A stretch of 64,000 nucleotides of DNA, taken from Streptomyces sp. 846.5. Its GTDB lineage: Bacteria > Actinomycetota > Actinomycetes > Streptomycetales > Streptomycetaceae. Both the position numbers and the translations under genes were made by a program. Location of the stretch: contig NZ_SOBN01000003.1 of assembly GCF_004365705.1 (NCBI RefSeq), forward strand, positions 372,001 through 436,000, given 5' to 3'. Position 1 is the first letter of the stretch, and each line of letters begins with the position of its first letter. Shown here in pieces: positions 35,443 through 45,568 of the stretch. The notes below the pieces were generated by a model. It was given only the letters and a program-made list of their open reading frames with translations, made no database searches and had not been told where the DNA came from.

Positions 35443-35460
35443 TCGCTCCGCGCACGGCCG

Positions 35461-35500
35461 AACAGCGGCGCTCCACCCGTTGGGGTGGGGCGCCGCTGTT
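35461..35500. terminator. Bidirectional terminator hairpin
   Basis: aacagcggcgctccaccc (35461-35478) pairs with ggggtggggcgccgctgtt (35482-35500) around GTT, with one bulge. It lies between convergent genes. Confidence 0.8.
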
Positions 35501-35512
35501 GTGTGAGCTGAA

Positions 35513-36091
35513 TCAGTTCGGCTTGGTCGGGCCGTGGGTGACGACGCGGTCACTGGGCATCGGGTCGGTGACCGACAGGGTCTTCCCGGTGGTGGTGTCC
35601 ACCACGCTGCGGCCGTCCAGCGGCGAGGCCAGAGTGGTGCTGACCGTCTGCGGGGTCATCACGGCCGGGCACATCTGCCCCGGCTTGGGGCCCTGGGTGA
35701 CCACCACGGTCACCTTGACCTCGCCGGAGACCGACTCGTCCGCGTGCAGGCCGTACTTCTCGCAGACACCGCCGTAGAAGTGCACGCTGAGGGTGGTGCC
35801 GGAGACGGAGTAGCCGGTGGCCGTCGTTCCCTTCGCCGCGGTCGACGAGGAGCCGGAGCCGGAGCTCGACGGGGCGGGGATGTTCGGCCCGCCCGGCTGG
35901 ATGCTGCTCCCGCTGCTCGCCGACGGCACCGTGACGACCACGGACGCCGAGGTCGAGGGCGCCGCCGAACTGCCGGCGTTCACCGCGGAGCCCGAAGCGC
36001 ATGCCGTGGCGCTGCCGAGAGCGACGGCCCCGAGCACCGCGAGTGCCGCCGCCGTCCGCGCGGTCGTCCGGGTAGTCGTCCTGTGAGTCAC
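35513..36091 (-). CDS. Secreted Ser/Thr-rich protein, possible lipoprotein
   Basis: The 192-residue protein has a basic start with Thr/Arg (THRTTTRTTARTAA), a hydrophobic core ALAVLGAVALGSATA and a Cys that could be lipidated (ATAC; imperfect lipobox). A long low-complexity Ser/Pro linker follows, then a compact C-terminal domain with two cysteines (GGVCEKYGLHAD, GQMCPAVMTPQ) that may form a disulfide. GTG 36091 has GGGAGG 6 bases ahead. No known domain is recognised. It is exported or membrane-anchored by inference. Confidence 0.75.
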   Translation of the reverse strand: MTHRTTTRTTARTAAALAVLGAVALGSATACASGSAVNAGSSAAPSTSASVVVTVPSASSGSSIQPGGPNIPAPSSSGSGSSSTAAKGTTATGYSVSGTTLSVHFYGGVCEKYGLHADESVSGEVKVTVVVTQGPKPGQMCPAVMTPQTVSTTLASPLDGRSVVDTTTGKTLSVTDPMPSDRVVTHGPTKPN

Positions 36092-36164
36092 TGCTGCCTC
36101 CCGTGCTGTCCCGTATAGCTGAACGAGGATGGGACGCGGAAGGTGCGGAACAGGTTCCGCCGGA

Positions 36165-36389
36165 TCAGTCGCCGAAGTCGGAGAGGTCCCGGACCAGGGC
36201 GGCGGAACGTGCGCTGACCTTGAAGCCAGGGTGCACGGGCTGGTCGGCGGCGGCCTTGTCGGTGGTGGCCAGCAGCGGCCAGAACAGGCCCATCCGGCGG
36301 GAGGTGTGCACCAGACCCGCGAGGGTGTCGGCGTCGGCGTCACCGCGGAGGTGGGCGGGGACGTGGATCGGGTTGTTCCTGGGCAGCAT
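36165..36389 (-). CDS. Small hypothetical protein (74 aa)
   Basis: MLPRNNPIHVPAHLRGDADADTLAGLV... ends ALVRDLSDFGD. ATG 36389 is preceded at 8 bases by GGAG. It has no membrane span or known motif. It lies 74 bp upstream of the secreted-protein gene on the same strand, so the two may be co-transcribed. Confidence 0.6.
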   Translation of the reverse strand: MLPRNNPIHVPAHLRGDADADTLAGLVHTSRRMGLFWPLLATTDKAAADQPVHPGFKVSARSAALVRDLSDFGD

Positions 36390-36503
36390 GGCGCGCTCCG
36401 AGGTCGGCTCCGGCGGCGAGGGTCCCGTCGCCTACTTCCGACCCTAGATCGGGAACAGAGCGCATTCCAGCCCTACCAGAGGGTAACCGGCCGGTACCGG
36501 TGA

Positions 36504-37574
<1,071 letters not shown>

Positions 37575-37608
37575 GTGGTCGGCTCTACGTCGGCGGTGGT
37601 TGATGTTC

Positions 37609-37680
37609 GCGCAGTTCCCCGCGCCCCTGACATGTGCAACTGAGCCAGTTGCAGACCCATAGGGGCGCGGGGAACTGCGC
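37609..37680. repeat. Nested-palindrome repeat, copy 4
   Basis: Arms 37609-37628 and 37661-37680 are exact complements; the inner core is TGCAACTGAGCCAGTTGCA. It abuts the stop codon of the desulfurase fusion gene (2 bp) and separates convergent genes. Confidence 0.9.
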
Positions 37681-37682
37681 GC

Positions 37683-39065
37683 TCAGCTGAGACGGCGGAT
37701 CACATAGGCCACTGCGTTCAGCCCCTCCGCGGGTTCGCTCCCCACGTACTCCTGCGAACGCATCTCGCACCAGGCCGGGATGTCCAACGCCGCGGCCTCG
37801 TCGTCGGAGAGGACTCTGATGAGCCCGCCGACGGGGACGTCGGCGAGGTGTTTGGCCAGCTCGATCACCGGGATCGGACAGCGGCGGCCCAGGGTGTCCA
37901 GGGTCAGTTCGTCCGTCGACGGGGTTGCTGACGGTGCGTCGAGCGTGGCGCGGACCGCCGCGACCGCCCGGGGGAGGACTTCCAGGAAACTGTCGATGTC
38001 GGCGTCCACGCAGTCCCGCGGCAGGGACACCCGGATGTTGCCCTCGGTGAGAACCCCCATCGCGGCCAGCACATGGCTCGGCGTCAGCGTGCTCGACGTG
38101 CAGGAGGAGCCCGAGGTGACGGCGAAGCCGGCCCGGTCCAGTTCGCCCAGCAGGGCCTCCCCGTCGACGTAGAGGCAGGAGAAGGTCAGCAGGTGGGGCA
38201 GCCGCTCCTCGGGCGCGCCGAGCACCGCCAGGTCGGGGACCAGGCCCGGCAGGGCCTCCCGCAGTCGGGCGATCCTGGCGTGCTGGACGGCGTTCAGCGC
38301 CGCCGCCTCCTGCCGGACCGCGCGCAGCGCGACCGCCGCGGCGATCACCGCGGGGACGTTGACATAGCCGGGCACCCGCCCGGCCTCACGGTCGTCGGCC
38401 GGGAGCGGCGAGCGGTAGCGGACGCCCTTGCGGACCGCCAGCACGCCGACCCCGGCCGGTCCGCCCCACTTGTGCGCGGAGGCGGTCAGCAGTGACCAGC
38501 CCTCCGGCGCGCCCAGCGGTCCGGCCGACTGCGCGGCGTCGACCAGCAGCGGCACCCCCCGCTCCGCGCACAGCGCGGCGACCTCGGCGACCGGCTGCAC
38601 CGTCCCCACCTCGTGGTTGGCCGACTGCAGGGCGGCCAGCGCGGTGCCGGGGCGCAGCGCCTCCGCGAACGCCTCTGGGCGGACCCGTCCCTGACGGTCG
38701 ACCGGGACGGCGGAGGAGGTTCCCCCGTCCGCCTGATGTCGCTCGGCCGCATGGAGTACGGAGGAGTGTTCGACCGCGGAGTGGACCAGGTGTCGTCCGT
38801 TCCGGTGATTCCCGGCGAGCGCGCCCAGCACCGCGAGCTGGTTGGCCTGCGTCCCCGACGTGGTGAACGCCACTTCGTCGGTACGGGCCCCGAGTTCCGC
38901 GGCGACGGTCTCGCGGGCGGCGTCCAGCAGCATCCTGGCCCGGCGCCCGTCCCGGTAGAGCCTGGCCGGGTCGGCCCAGCCCTCGTCGAGCGCGGACAGC
39001 AGCGCCTGCCGGGCGAGCGGGTGCAGCGGGGCGGTCGAGGCTGCGTCGAAGTACGGCACCTTCAC
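37683..39065 (-). CDS. Cysteine desulfurase fused to a TusA-type sulfur carrier
   Basis: The 460-residue protein joins two sulfur-relay partners. Residues 1 to about 385 are a class V aminotransferase-type desulfurase with the PLP Lys in LLTASAHKWGGPAGVGVL, the substrate His in VHSAVEHSSVLHAAE and the sulfur-accepting Cys in TSGSSCTSSTLTPSHVLAAMG. Residues about 390-460 are TusA-like, with the CPxP motif in LGRRCPIPVIELAKHL. Direct transfer of persulfide sulfur from one domain to the other is the natural inference, perhaps for tRNA thiolation or molybdopterin. ATG 39065 opens with the typical VPYFDAASTAPLHP. Confidence 0.9.
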   Translation of the reverse strand: MKVPYFDAASTAPLHPLARQALLSALDEGWADPARLYRDGRRARMLLDAARETVAAELGARTDEVAFTTSGTQANQLAVLGALAGNHRNGRHLVHSAVEHSSVLHAAERHQADGGTSSAVPVDRQGRVRPEAFAEALRPGTALAALQSANHEVGTVQPVAEVAALCAERGVPLLVDAAQSAGPLGAPEGWSLLTASAHKWGGPAGVGVLAVRKGVRYRSPLPADDREAGRVPGYVNVPAVIAAAVALRAVRQEAAALNAVQHARIARLREALPGLVPDLAVLGAPEERLPHLLTFSCLYVDGEALLGELDRAGFAVTSGSSCTSSTLTPSHVLAAMGVLTEGNIRVSLPRDCVDADIDSFLEVLPRAVAAVRATLDAPSATPSTDELTLDTLGRRCPIPVIELAKHLADVPVGGLIRVLSDDEAAALDIPAWCEMRSQEYVGSEPAEGLNAVAYVIRRLS

Positions 39066-39396
39066 ACGGTAGCGAGCCGGTCCTTGTCGGCACGTCAGGG
39101 GGCCGTCCGCACGGTGATCGTCCGGGTCGCTTATGGTGTGTCAGCCGGGTGCCGCCGGTGCGTCGCCGGAACGGTCCCAGGGTGTGCGAAGTGCCCATCT
39201 GACCAGGGATTCCACCCGTTCGGGGGCCATCCGGGGGCCGCACCGGCGCGTTAGCCGGACCTGCCCGCGAAGCTCCGACAGCCCTGGAGTAGGGTTTGGC
39301 CCGCATAAACATCCAAACCCTGCCCGCTGACCGGGCCGCCGGGACCACAGTTACCCGGGTGGCGCGTGAGCGGGCGAGACTTCGGGAAGGCGCTAC
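39066..39396 (+). other. ctaC upstream region
   Basis: This 331-bp gap between the divergent desulfurase fusion and ctaC genes holds no gene. It must contain the ctaCDF promoter. The only structure noticed is the inverted repeat at 39291-39321. Confidence 0.5.
39291..39321. promoter_or_regulatory. 9-bp inverted repeat upstream of ctaC
   Basis: AGGGTTTGG (39291-39299) and CCAAACCCT (39313-39321) are perfectly complementary across 13 bases, 75 bp before ctaC. It could be an operator or a leader hairpin; no regulator can be named. Confidence 0.45.
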
Positions 39397-40266
39397 GTGA
39401 GTCCCAACGGCTCCGACCGCTCGCCGCGGCGCTCGATGCGGCGGAAGCTGCTCTCTGCGCTGACGCTGGGCCTCGTCCTTGCCACCGCCACTGGCTGCTC
39501 GTCCTCGCAACTGCCCCGGCTCGGCCTGCCCACTCCGCGTGACGAGCAGGGCAAGACCGTCCTCTTCATCTGGCAGAGCTCGTGGATCGCCGCGCTGGCG
39601 GTCGGTGTCCTCGTCTGGGGACTGATCCTGTGGAGCGTGTTCTTCCACCGGCGCAGCCGTTCCAAGATCGAGGTGCCACCGCAGTTCCGGTACAACATGC
39701 CGGTCGAGGCGCTGTTCACCGTGGTCCCGCTGATCATGGTGTCGGTGTTCTTCTTCTACACCGCGCGCGACGAGGACTACCTGCTCAAGACCCCGACGCC
39801 GGCGACCACGGTCAATGTCGTCGGTTTCCAGTGGAGCTGGGCGTTCAACTACAACCACAGCGTCACCAACAAGAGCCAGGGCGACGTGGCCGGTGACGAC
39901 GGCGGCGCCTACGACGTCGGCACGCCGGGAACCCCGCCCACGCTGTGGCTTCCGCTGGAGGAGAAGGTCGAGTTCGACCTCACCTCGCGTGACGTGATCC
40001 ACGGCTTCTGGCCGGTCGACTTCCTGATGAAGATGGACATCATCCCCGGTGTCGTGAACAAGTTCGAGGTGACGCCCACCGCGCTCGGCACCTTCCGCGG
40101 GAAGTGCACCGAGCTCTGCGGTGTCGACCACTCGCAGATGCTGTTCAACGTCAAGGTGGTCACCCCGGCGGAGTACGACGCGCACATCGCCGAGCTTCGC
40201 GCCAAGGGCCAGAAGGGCTTTGTGCCCGCGGGCATCACGACCACCGGAGCGGACAACGCCAAATGA
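39397..40266 (+). CDS. ctaC: Cytochrome c oxidase subunit II (aa3)
   Basis: Carries the CuA centre that accepts electrons from the bcc complex. The 289-residue protein starts with a signal ending in a lipobox-like ATATGC (Cys near residue 34). Two membrane spans follow ([38 protein letters not shown]), then a cupredoxin domain with the CuA ligands His in SRDVIHGFW and [15 protein letters not shown] 39397 has GGAAGG 7 bases ahead. Its stop overlaps the ctaD start (ATGA). Confidence 0.96.
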   Translation: MSPNGSDRSPRRSMRRKLLSALTLGLVLATATGCSSSQLPRLGLPTPRDEQGKTVLFIWQSSWIAALAVGVLVWGLILWSVFFHRRSRSKIEVPPQFRYNMPVEALFTVVPLIMVSVFFFYTARDEDYLLKTPTPATTVNVVGFQWSWAFNYNHSVTNKSQGDVAGDDGGAYDVGTPGTPPTLWLPLEEKVEFDLTSRDVIHGFWPVDFLMKMDIIPGVVNKFEVTPTALGTFRGKCTELCGVDHSQMLFNVKVVTPAEYDAHIAELRAKGQKGFVPAGITTTGADNAK

Positions 40267-42026
40267 CGATCCTCAACGAACCCCAGGGTCTCAGCGGCGG
40301 GACCACCGCCGTGCGCCGGAAGAGCGCGCTTGAGCGCAAGTCCGGCACCCAGGTCATCAAGTGGATGACCACCACGGACCACAAGACCATCGGCACGCTG
40401 TACCTGGTCACCTCGTTCGCGTTCTTCATCATCGGCGGCATCCTGGCGCTGACGATGCGTGCGCAGCTGGCGCAGCCGAACGGCTCGGTTCTGACGAACG
40501 AGCAGTTCAACCAGGCGTTCACCATGCACGGCACGATCATGCTGCTGATGTTCGCCACCCCGCTCTTCGCCGGCTTCACCAACTGGATCATGCCGCTGCA
40601 GATCGGTGCGCCCGACGTGGCGTTCCCGCGGCTGAACATGTTCGCGTACTGGCTGTACCTGTTCGGCTCGCTGATCGCGGTGGGCGGCTTCCTCACCCCG
40701 CAGGGCGCGGCCGACTTCGGCTGGTTCGCCTACTCGCCGCTGTCGGACGCGATCCACTCGCCGAGTGTCGGCGCCGACATGTGGATCATGGGTCTGGCGC
40801 TCTCCGGCTTCGGTACCATCCTCGGCTCGGTCAACTTCATCACCACCATCATCTGCATGCGCGCCCCCGGCATGACGATGTTCCGGATGCCGATCTTCTG
40901 CTGGAACGTGCTGCTCACCGCCGTTCTGGTGCTGCTGGCCTTCCCGGTCCTCGCGGCGGCCCTGCTGGCGCTGGAGGCGGACCGCAAGTTCGGTGCGCAT
41001 GTCTTCGACCCGGCCAACGGCGGGCCGATCCTCTGGCAGCACCTCTTCTGGTTCTTCGGCCATCCAGAGGTGTACATCATCGCGCTGCCGTTCTTCGGGA
41101 TCATCTCCGAGGTCATCCCGGTGTTCTCGCGCAAGCCGATGTTCGGGTACCAGAGCCTCATCGCGGCGACCATCGCCATCGCCGGCCTCTCGGTCACCGT
41201 GTGGGCCCACCACATGTACGTCACCGGCGCGGTGCTGCTGCCGTTCTTCTCCTTCATGACGTTCCTCATCGCGGTCCCGACCGGGGTGAAGTTCTTCAAC
41301 TGGATCGGCACCATGTGGCGGGGCTCGCTGAGCTTCGAGACGCCGATGCTGTGGAGCGTCGGCTTCCTGGTGACCTTCCTCTTCGGCGGTCTGACGGGTG
41401 TTCTGCTGGCTTCCCCGCCCATCGACTTCCATGTCTCGGACTCCTACTTCGTGGTGGCGCACTTCCACTACGTGGTGTTCGGCACGGTCGTCTTCGCGAT
41501 GTTCGCGGGCTTCCACTTCTGGTGGCCCAAGATGACCGGCAAGATGCTGGACGAGCGCCTGGGCAAGATCACCTTCTGGATGCTGTTCGTCGGCTTCCAC
41601 ACCACCTTCCTGGTGCAGCACTGGCTGGGCGCCGAGGGCATGCCGCGTCGCTACGCGACCTACCTGCCCACCGACGGCTTCACCACGCTGAACCTGATCT
41701 CCACCATCGGGTCGTTCATCCTCGGCGCCTCGATGCTGCCGTTCTTCTACAACGTCTGGAAGACCGCGAAGTACGGCGAGAAGGTCGACGTCGACGACCC
41801 GTGGGGCTACGGCCGCTCGCTGGAGTGGGCGACCTCCTGCCCGCCGCCGCGGCACAACTTCCTCACCCTGCCGCGGATCCGCTCCGAGTCCCCGGCGTTC
41901 GACCTGCACCACCCGGAGATCGCGGCGCAGGACTACCTGGAGAACCACGGCGAGGTGCCCCCGCACCTGGTCGCCGCACTGGAGGCAGCCGCTGCCGACA
42001 CCGAGAAGGAGGCGGGTGACCGATGA
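40263..42026 (+). CDS. ctaD: Cytochrome c oxidase subunit I (aa3)
   Basis: Catalytic subunit that reduces O2 and pumps protons. The 587-residue, twelve-span protein has the low-spin haem His near residue 89 ([10 protein letters not shown]) and the CuB ligands in [13 protein letters not shown] (His and cross-linked Tyr) and [10 protein letters not shown]. The haem a/a3 histidines are in [11 protein letters not shown]. The hydrophilic C-terminal tail (about 540-587) is typical of actinobacteria. ATG 40263 overlaps the ctaC stop and the gene's stop overlaps ctaF, so all three are translationally coupled. Confidence 0.97.
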   Translation: MTILNEPQGLSGGTTAVRRKSALERKSGTQVIKWMTTTDHKTIGTLYLVTSFAFFIIGGILALTMRAQLAQPNGSVLTNEQFNQAFTMHGTIMLLMFATPLFAGFTNWIMPLQIGAPDVAFPRLNMFAYWLYLFGSLIAVGGFLTPQGAADFGWFAYSPLSDAIHSPSVGADMWIMGLALSGFGTILGSVNFITTIICMRAPGMTMFRMPIFCWNVLLTAVLVLLAFPVLAAALLALEADRKFGAHVFDPANGGPILWQHLFWFFGHPEVYIIALPFFGIISEVIPVFSRKPMFGYQSLIAATIAIAGLSVTVWAHHMYVTGAVLLPFFSFMTFLIAVPTGVKFFNWIGTMWRGSLSFETPMLWSVGFLVTFLFGGLTGVLLASPPIDFHVSDSYFVVAHFHYVVFGTVVFAMFAGFHFWWPKMTGKMLDERLGKITFWMLFVGFHTTFLVQHWLGAEGMPRRYATYLPTDGFTTLNLISTIGSFILGASMLPFFYNVWKTAKYGEKVDVDDPWGYGRSLEWATSCPPPRHNFLTLPRIRSESPAFDLHHPEIAAQDYLENHGEVPPHLVAALEAAAADTEKEAGDR

Positions 42027-42421
42027 GGGAACAGGGCAAGATCTTCGCTGGCTTCGCCGTCTTCGTCCTCGGCATCGCGATCTGGTACGGCATCTGGTCC
42101 AAGGACCCGACCGGCACCACGGCGCTGTTCATGGCCTTCGCGCTGGGTGCGTTCATCGCCTTCTACCTGCTGTTCACCGCCAAGCGGGTGGACACCGGCG
42201 CCTCGGACAACCCGCAGGCCGAGGTGTCCGACGACGCCGGCGTCCAGGGCTTCTTCAGCCCGCACAGCTGGCAGCCGCTGATGCTGGGCATCGGCGGGGC
42301 GCTGATGTTCAGCGGTGTCATCTTCGGCTGGTGGCTGATGTACTTCTCCACCCCCATCCTTCTGATCGGCATCTTCGGCTGGGTGTTCGAGTACTACCGG
42401 GGCGAGAACCAGACGCAGTGA
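42023..42421 (+). CDS. ctaF: Cytochrome c oxidase subunit IV (actinobacterial CtaF)
   Basis: Small four-span subunit of actinobacterial aa3 oxidase. The 132-residue protein starts [25 protein letters not shown] and ends [13 protein letters not shown], the conserved C-terminus. ATG 42023 overlaps the ctaD stop by 4 bp. A strong terminator follows, closing the ctaCDF operon. Confidence 0.94.
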   Translation: MREQGKIFAGFAVFVLGIAIWYGIWSKDPTGTTALFMAFALGAFIAFYLLFTAKRVDTGASDNPQAEVSDDAGVQGFFSPHSWQPLMLGIGGALMFSGVIFGWWLMYFSTPILLIGIFGWVFEYYRGENQTQ

Positions 42422-42433
42422 GGTTCTCCCCGT

Positions 42434-42485
42434 GAAGGGGCGGCAGACCGTGGAAACGGTCCGCCGCCCCTTCTGCATTTTTTCC
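42434..42485 (+). terminator. Intrinsic terminator of ctaCDF
   Basis: A hairpin with arms gaaggggcggc... (42434) and ...ccgccgccccttc (to 42473) is followed by a T-rich stretch (TGCATTTTTTCC), unusual in this GC-rich DNA. Confidence 0.88.
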
Positions 42486-42582
42486 GGGTCACTCGTTGGG
42501 GTGCTGCGAGTGGGTGTAATGCAGTGATTCTTCCTAGGATGTGACGGTACGTCGCCTATCGGCGCATCGGAAGGACAAGGGC

Positions 42583-43821
42583 ATGAGGGCTCGGTTTCTG
42601 GCAGCAGCGGCGATGATCACGGGTCCGTTGCTGCTCTGCGGGTGCAGCGGCGGCTCCGGCGGCCTGGGCCATGAGAGCTCGGTGGACGCGGCCGGGCTGG
42701 TCAGCCTCAGCCCGTCCGGGCGGACCGTGGATCCGAGCCTGCCGGTGCTGGTGACGGCCGCCCGCGGGCAGCTCACCGATGTCGTCGTCACCGCCGCCGA
42801 CGGGCGCAGGCTGGCCGGGGCGATCACCGCCGACGACCGCAGCTGGCGCTCCAGCGGGCCGCTGAGCGCGGGGGAGCAGTACACGGTGCGGATCAGCGCC
42901 GACAACGGCGACGGCGGGCGCGGAACCACCGTCCAGGAGTTCGCCACCAGGCCCGCGCCGAAGACCCTGACCATGAAGCTCACGCCCGGCGACAAGGCCG
43001 TCTACGGCGTCGGGGAGCCGATCACGGCGACCCTGAGCACCCCCGTGCACGACCAGGACGCCAGAAGGGCCGTGGAGCGCGGTCTGACGGTCGATTCCAC
43101 CCCCTCGGTGCAGGGCGGCTGGTACTGGGTGGACGACAGCACCCTGCACTTCCGTCCCAAGTCCTACTGGCCCGCGCACGCCGTCGTCAGCGCCGCCTTC
43201 GACATGCAGGGCCGGCCGGTCGGTGGCGGCCTCTACGCAGGAGCCCCCAGCCGGATCTCCTTCAGCACCGGCGACAAGCTCTTCGCGCTCACCGACGCCG
43301 GCAGCGACCAGATGACCGTCTACCGCAACGACCAGGTGATCCGGACCCTGCCGATCACCACAGGGAAGCCGGGCTTTTCCACCCGCAGCGGGTTCAAGGT
43401 GGTGCTGGAGCAGTCGCCGGTGGTCCTGATGGACTCCAGCACCATCGGCATCCCGGCGGGAAGTTCCGAGTCGTACCACAAGGACGTGCACTGGGACACC
43501 AGGGTCACCTGGAGCGGTGAGTACGTGCACGCGGCGCCCTGGTCGGTGGACGAGCAGGGGATCGCCAACGTCAGCCACGGCTGCACCGGGATGAGCACCG
43601 CCAACGCGCACTGGTTCTACGACACGGTCCGGCGCGGCGACGTGGTGCAGGTGGTCAACAGCTACGGCCACCGGATGGAGAGCTTCAGCAACGGCTTCGG
43701 CGACTGGAACCTGTCCTGGGACGACTGGCTCAAGGGCAGCGCGCTGGGCCGTCCGGTCAGCACCGGCGCGGTCTCCGGGCCGGTGTCGACGCCGGTGGGG
43801 TACCTCCGTCCCCAGGCCTGA
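42583..43821 (+). CDS. L,D-transpeptidase lipoprotein
   Basis: Makes 3-3 cross-links in peptidoglycan outside the membrane. The 412-residue protein has a signal with the lipobox LLLCGC (Cys near residue 21), two Ig-like domains (about 35-250; TVVPRxx-like GLTVDSTPSVQGGWYWVDDST fits the second) and a YkuD catalytic domain with the active-site Cys in NVSHGCTGMSTANAHWFY. This is the layout of mycobacterial Ldt enzymes. ATG 42583 has GGAAGG 8 bases ahead; longer frames lack a signal. It lies between the two respiratory operons with its own terminator. Confidence 0.92.
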   Translation: MRARFLAAAAMITGPLLLCGCSGGSGGLGHESSVDAAGLVSLSPSGRTVDPSLPVLVTAARGQLTDVVVTAADGRRLAGAITADDRSWRSSGPLSAGEQYTVRISADNGDGGRGTTVQEFATRPAPKTLTMKLTPGDKAVYGVGEPITATLSTPVHDQDARRAVERGLTVDSTPSVQGGWYWVDDSTLHFRPKSYWPAHAVVSAAFDMQGRPVGGGLYAGAPSRISFSTGDKLFALTDAGSDQMTVYRNDQVIRTLPITTGKPGFSTRSGFKVVLEQSPVVLMDSSTIGIPAGSSESYHKDVHWDTRVTWSGEYVHAAPWSVDEQGIANVSHGCTGMSTANAHWFYDTVRRGDVVQVVNSYGHRMESFSNGFGDWNLSWDDWLKGSALGRPVSTGAVSGPVSTPVGYLRPQA

Positions 43822-43836
43822 CCGACCCTCAGCAGA

Positions 43837-43877
43837 CCGAAGGCCCCTCCCGCAGCATGTGCGGGAGGGGCCTTCGG
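43837..43877. terminator. Bidirectional terminator, 18-bp perfect stem
   Basis: ccgaaggcccctcccgca (43837-43854) pairs exactly with 43860-43877 around GCATG, between the convergent ldt and qcrB genes. Confidence 0.9.
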
Positions 43878-43889
43878 GTTGGAGCGGGA

Positions 43890-45566
43890 TCAGTGGTGGC
43901 CGTGGCCGCTGGTGATCTCGGCGTGCTCCTCCGGGGTCGGCTTGGGGATCTGCGCGGCCTCGCCGAAGTAGCTCTGCGAGAGCTTGGCGCGGAGCTTGGT
44001 GACCGCCCCGACCTTCCGCTTGACGCCGTTCTCGTCCACCTCGGCCGGCAGCTCCATGGGCTGGAACTGGTCGTGCGCGGTGATGGTGTGCAGCGCCTCC
44101 GGGGAGAGCTGCTCGTGCACCTCGATGAACTCACCGTGCGGCAGGCGCTTGATGGTGCCGGTCTCGCGGCCGTGCAGCACCTTCTCCCGGTCACCGCGCT
44201 GCAGCCCGATGCACCAGCGCTTGGTGACCGTGAAGGCGATCACCGGGCCGACGAAGAACAGGATCCGGCAGGCCCAGGTGATGGTGTTGATCGAGAGGTT
44301 GAAGTGCGTGGCGAACAGGTCGTTGCCGCCCGCCACCAGCAGGATCAGGTACTCCGCGATCCAGGCGACGCCGAACGCGGTGCGCATCGGCGCGTTGCGC
44401 GGGCGGTCCAGGATGTGGTGCTCGCGCTTGTCGCCGGTGATCCACCCCTCCAGGAAGGGGTAGACCGCGATCACGATCATCACCAGGCCGAAGATCATCA
44501 GCGGGATGAAGACGCCGAGCTCCAGGGTGTGCCCGAAGGCCCTGATCTCCCAGCCCGGCATGATCCGGATCAGGCCCTCGGAGAAGCCCATGTACCAGTC
44601 CGGCTGGGCGTCGGTGGACACCTGGTCGGGGCGGTACGGGCCGTAGGCCCAGATCGGGTTGACCGAGGCGATCGCCGAGACCATCGCGATGACACCGAAG
44701 ACCAGGAAGAAGAAGCCTCCCGCCTTGGCCATGTAGACCGGCATCAGCGGCATGCCGACGACGTTCTTCTCGGTCCGGCCGGGGCCCGCGAACTGGGTGT
44801 GCTTGTGGTAGAAGACCAGGATCAGGTGGGCCACCAGCAGGCCCAGCATGATGCCCGGGATCAGCAGCACATGGATGGTGTAGAAGCGCGGGATGATGTC
44901 GTTGCCGGGGAACTGGCCCCCGTACAGGAACATCGCGATGTAGGTGCCGACGATCGGCATCGACAGGATCGCGCCCTCCATGAAGCGGATACCCGTACCG
45001 GACAGCAGGTCGTCCGGGAGGGAGTAGCCCATGAAGCCGTCGAACATGCCCAGGAAGAGCAGCAGGAAGCCGAACAGCCAGTTGATCTCGCGGGGCTTGC
45101 GGAACGCGCCGGTGAAGAAGACGCGCATCATGTGCACCAGCATGGCCGCCACGAAGACGATGGCCGCCCAGTGGTGGATCTGACGGATCAGCAGGCCGCC
45201 GCGGACGTCGAAGCTGATGTCCACGGTGGACTTGTAGGCCTCCGACATCCGGATGCCGTTCAGCGGGGTGTAGGAGCCGTGGTAGACGACCTCACCCATG
45301 CTGGGGGTGAAGAACAGCGTCAGGTAGACGCCGGTCAGGATGATGATGATGAAGCTGTAGAGGCAGATCTCGCCGAGCATGAAGGACCAGTGGTCCGGGA
45401 AGATCTTCCGCAGGTTGGCCTTGGCCAGCCCGTAGATGCCGAGCCGGCCGTCGACCCAGTCCGCCGCCTTCTCGCCGAGGTGGGCCTGTTCGACCCCGGC
45501 CTCGCTGTGGCCGACCTGGTGGTCGTCGTGATCGCCGACCGCTGTGGGTTCCGCGTGAGTGGTCAT
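43890..45566 (-). CDS. qcrB: Cytochrome bc1 complex cytochrome b subunit
   Basis: Haem b subunit of the bcc complex that oxidises menaquinol. The 558-residue protein has eight or more spans. The haem histidines are paired in IRQIHHWAAIVFVAAMLVHMMRV and in FYTIHVLLIPGIMLGLLVAHLILV (the latter near 250), and the Qo-site motif DPEW is replaced by QPDWYMG as in relatives. A hydrophilic His/Asp-rich N-terminus and a long C-terminal tail are actinobacterial. Its ATG follows the qcrA stop by 2 bp. Confidence 0.96.
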   Translation of the reverse strand: MTTHAEPTAVGDHDDHQVGHSEAGVEQAHLGEKAADWVDGRLGIYGLAKANLRKIFPDHWSFMLGEICLYSFIIIILTGVYLTLFFTPSMGEVVYHGSYTPLNGIRMSEAYKSTVDISFDVRGGLLIRQIHHWAAIVFVAAMLVHMMRVFFTGAFRKPREINWLFGFLLLFLGMFDGFMGYSLPDDLLSGTGIRFMEGAILSMPIVGTYIAMFLYGGQFPGNDIIPRFYTIHVLLIPGIMLGLLVAHLILVFYHKHTQFAGPGRTEKNVVGMPLMPVYMAKAGGFFFLVFGVIAMVSAIASVNPIWAYGPYRPDQVSTDAQPDWYMGFSEGLIRIMPGWEIRAFGHTLELGVFIPLMIFGLVMIVIAVYPFLEGWITGDKREHHILDRPRNAPMRTAFGVAWIAEYLILLVAGGNDLFATHFNLSINTITWACRILFFVGPVIAFTVTKRWCIGLQRGDREKVLHGRETGTIKRLPHGEFIEVHEQLSPEALHTITAHDQFQPMELPAEVDENGVKRKVGAVTKLRAKLSQSYFGEAAQIPKPTPEEHAEITSGHGHH

Positions 45567-45568
45567 GG

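Noticed and set aside
39909-41966. 685-codon open frame on the minus strand across ctaD
   Set aside because: Antisense to a clearly conserved oxidase subunit; the product is an Arg/Glu/His-rich string without family resemblance.
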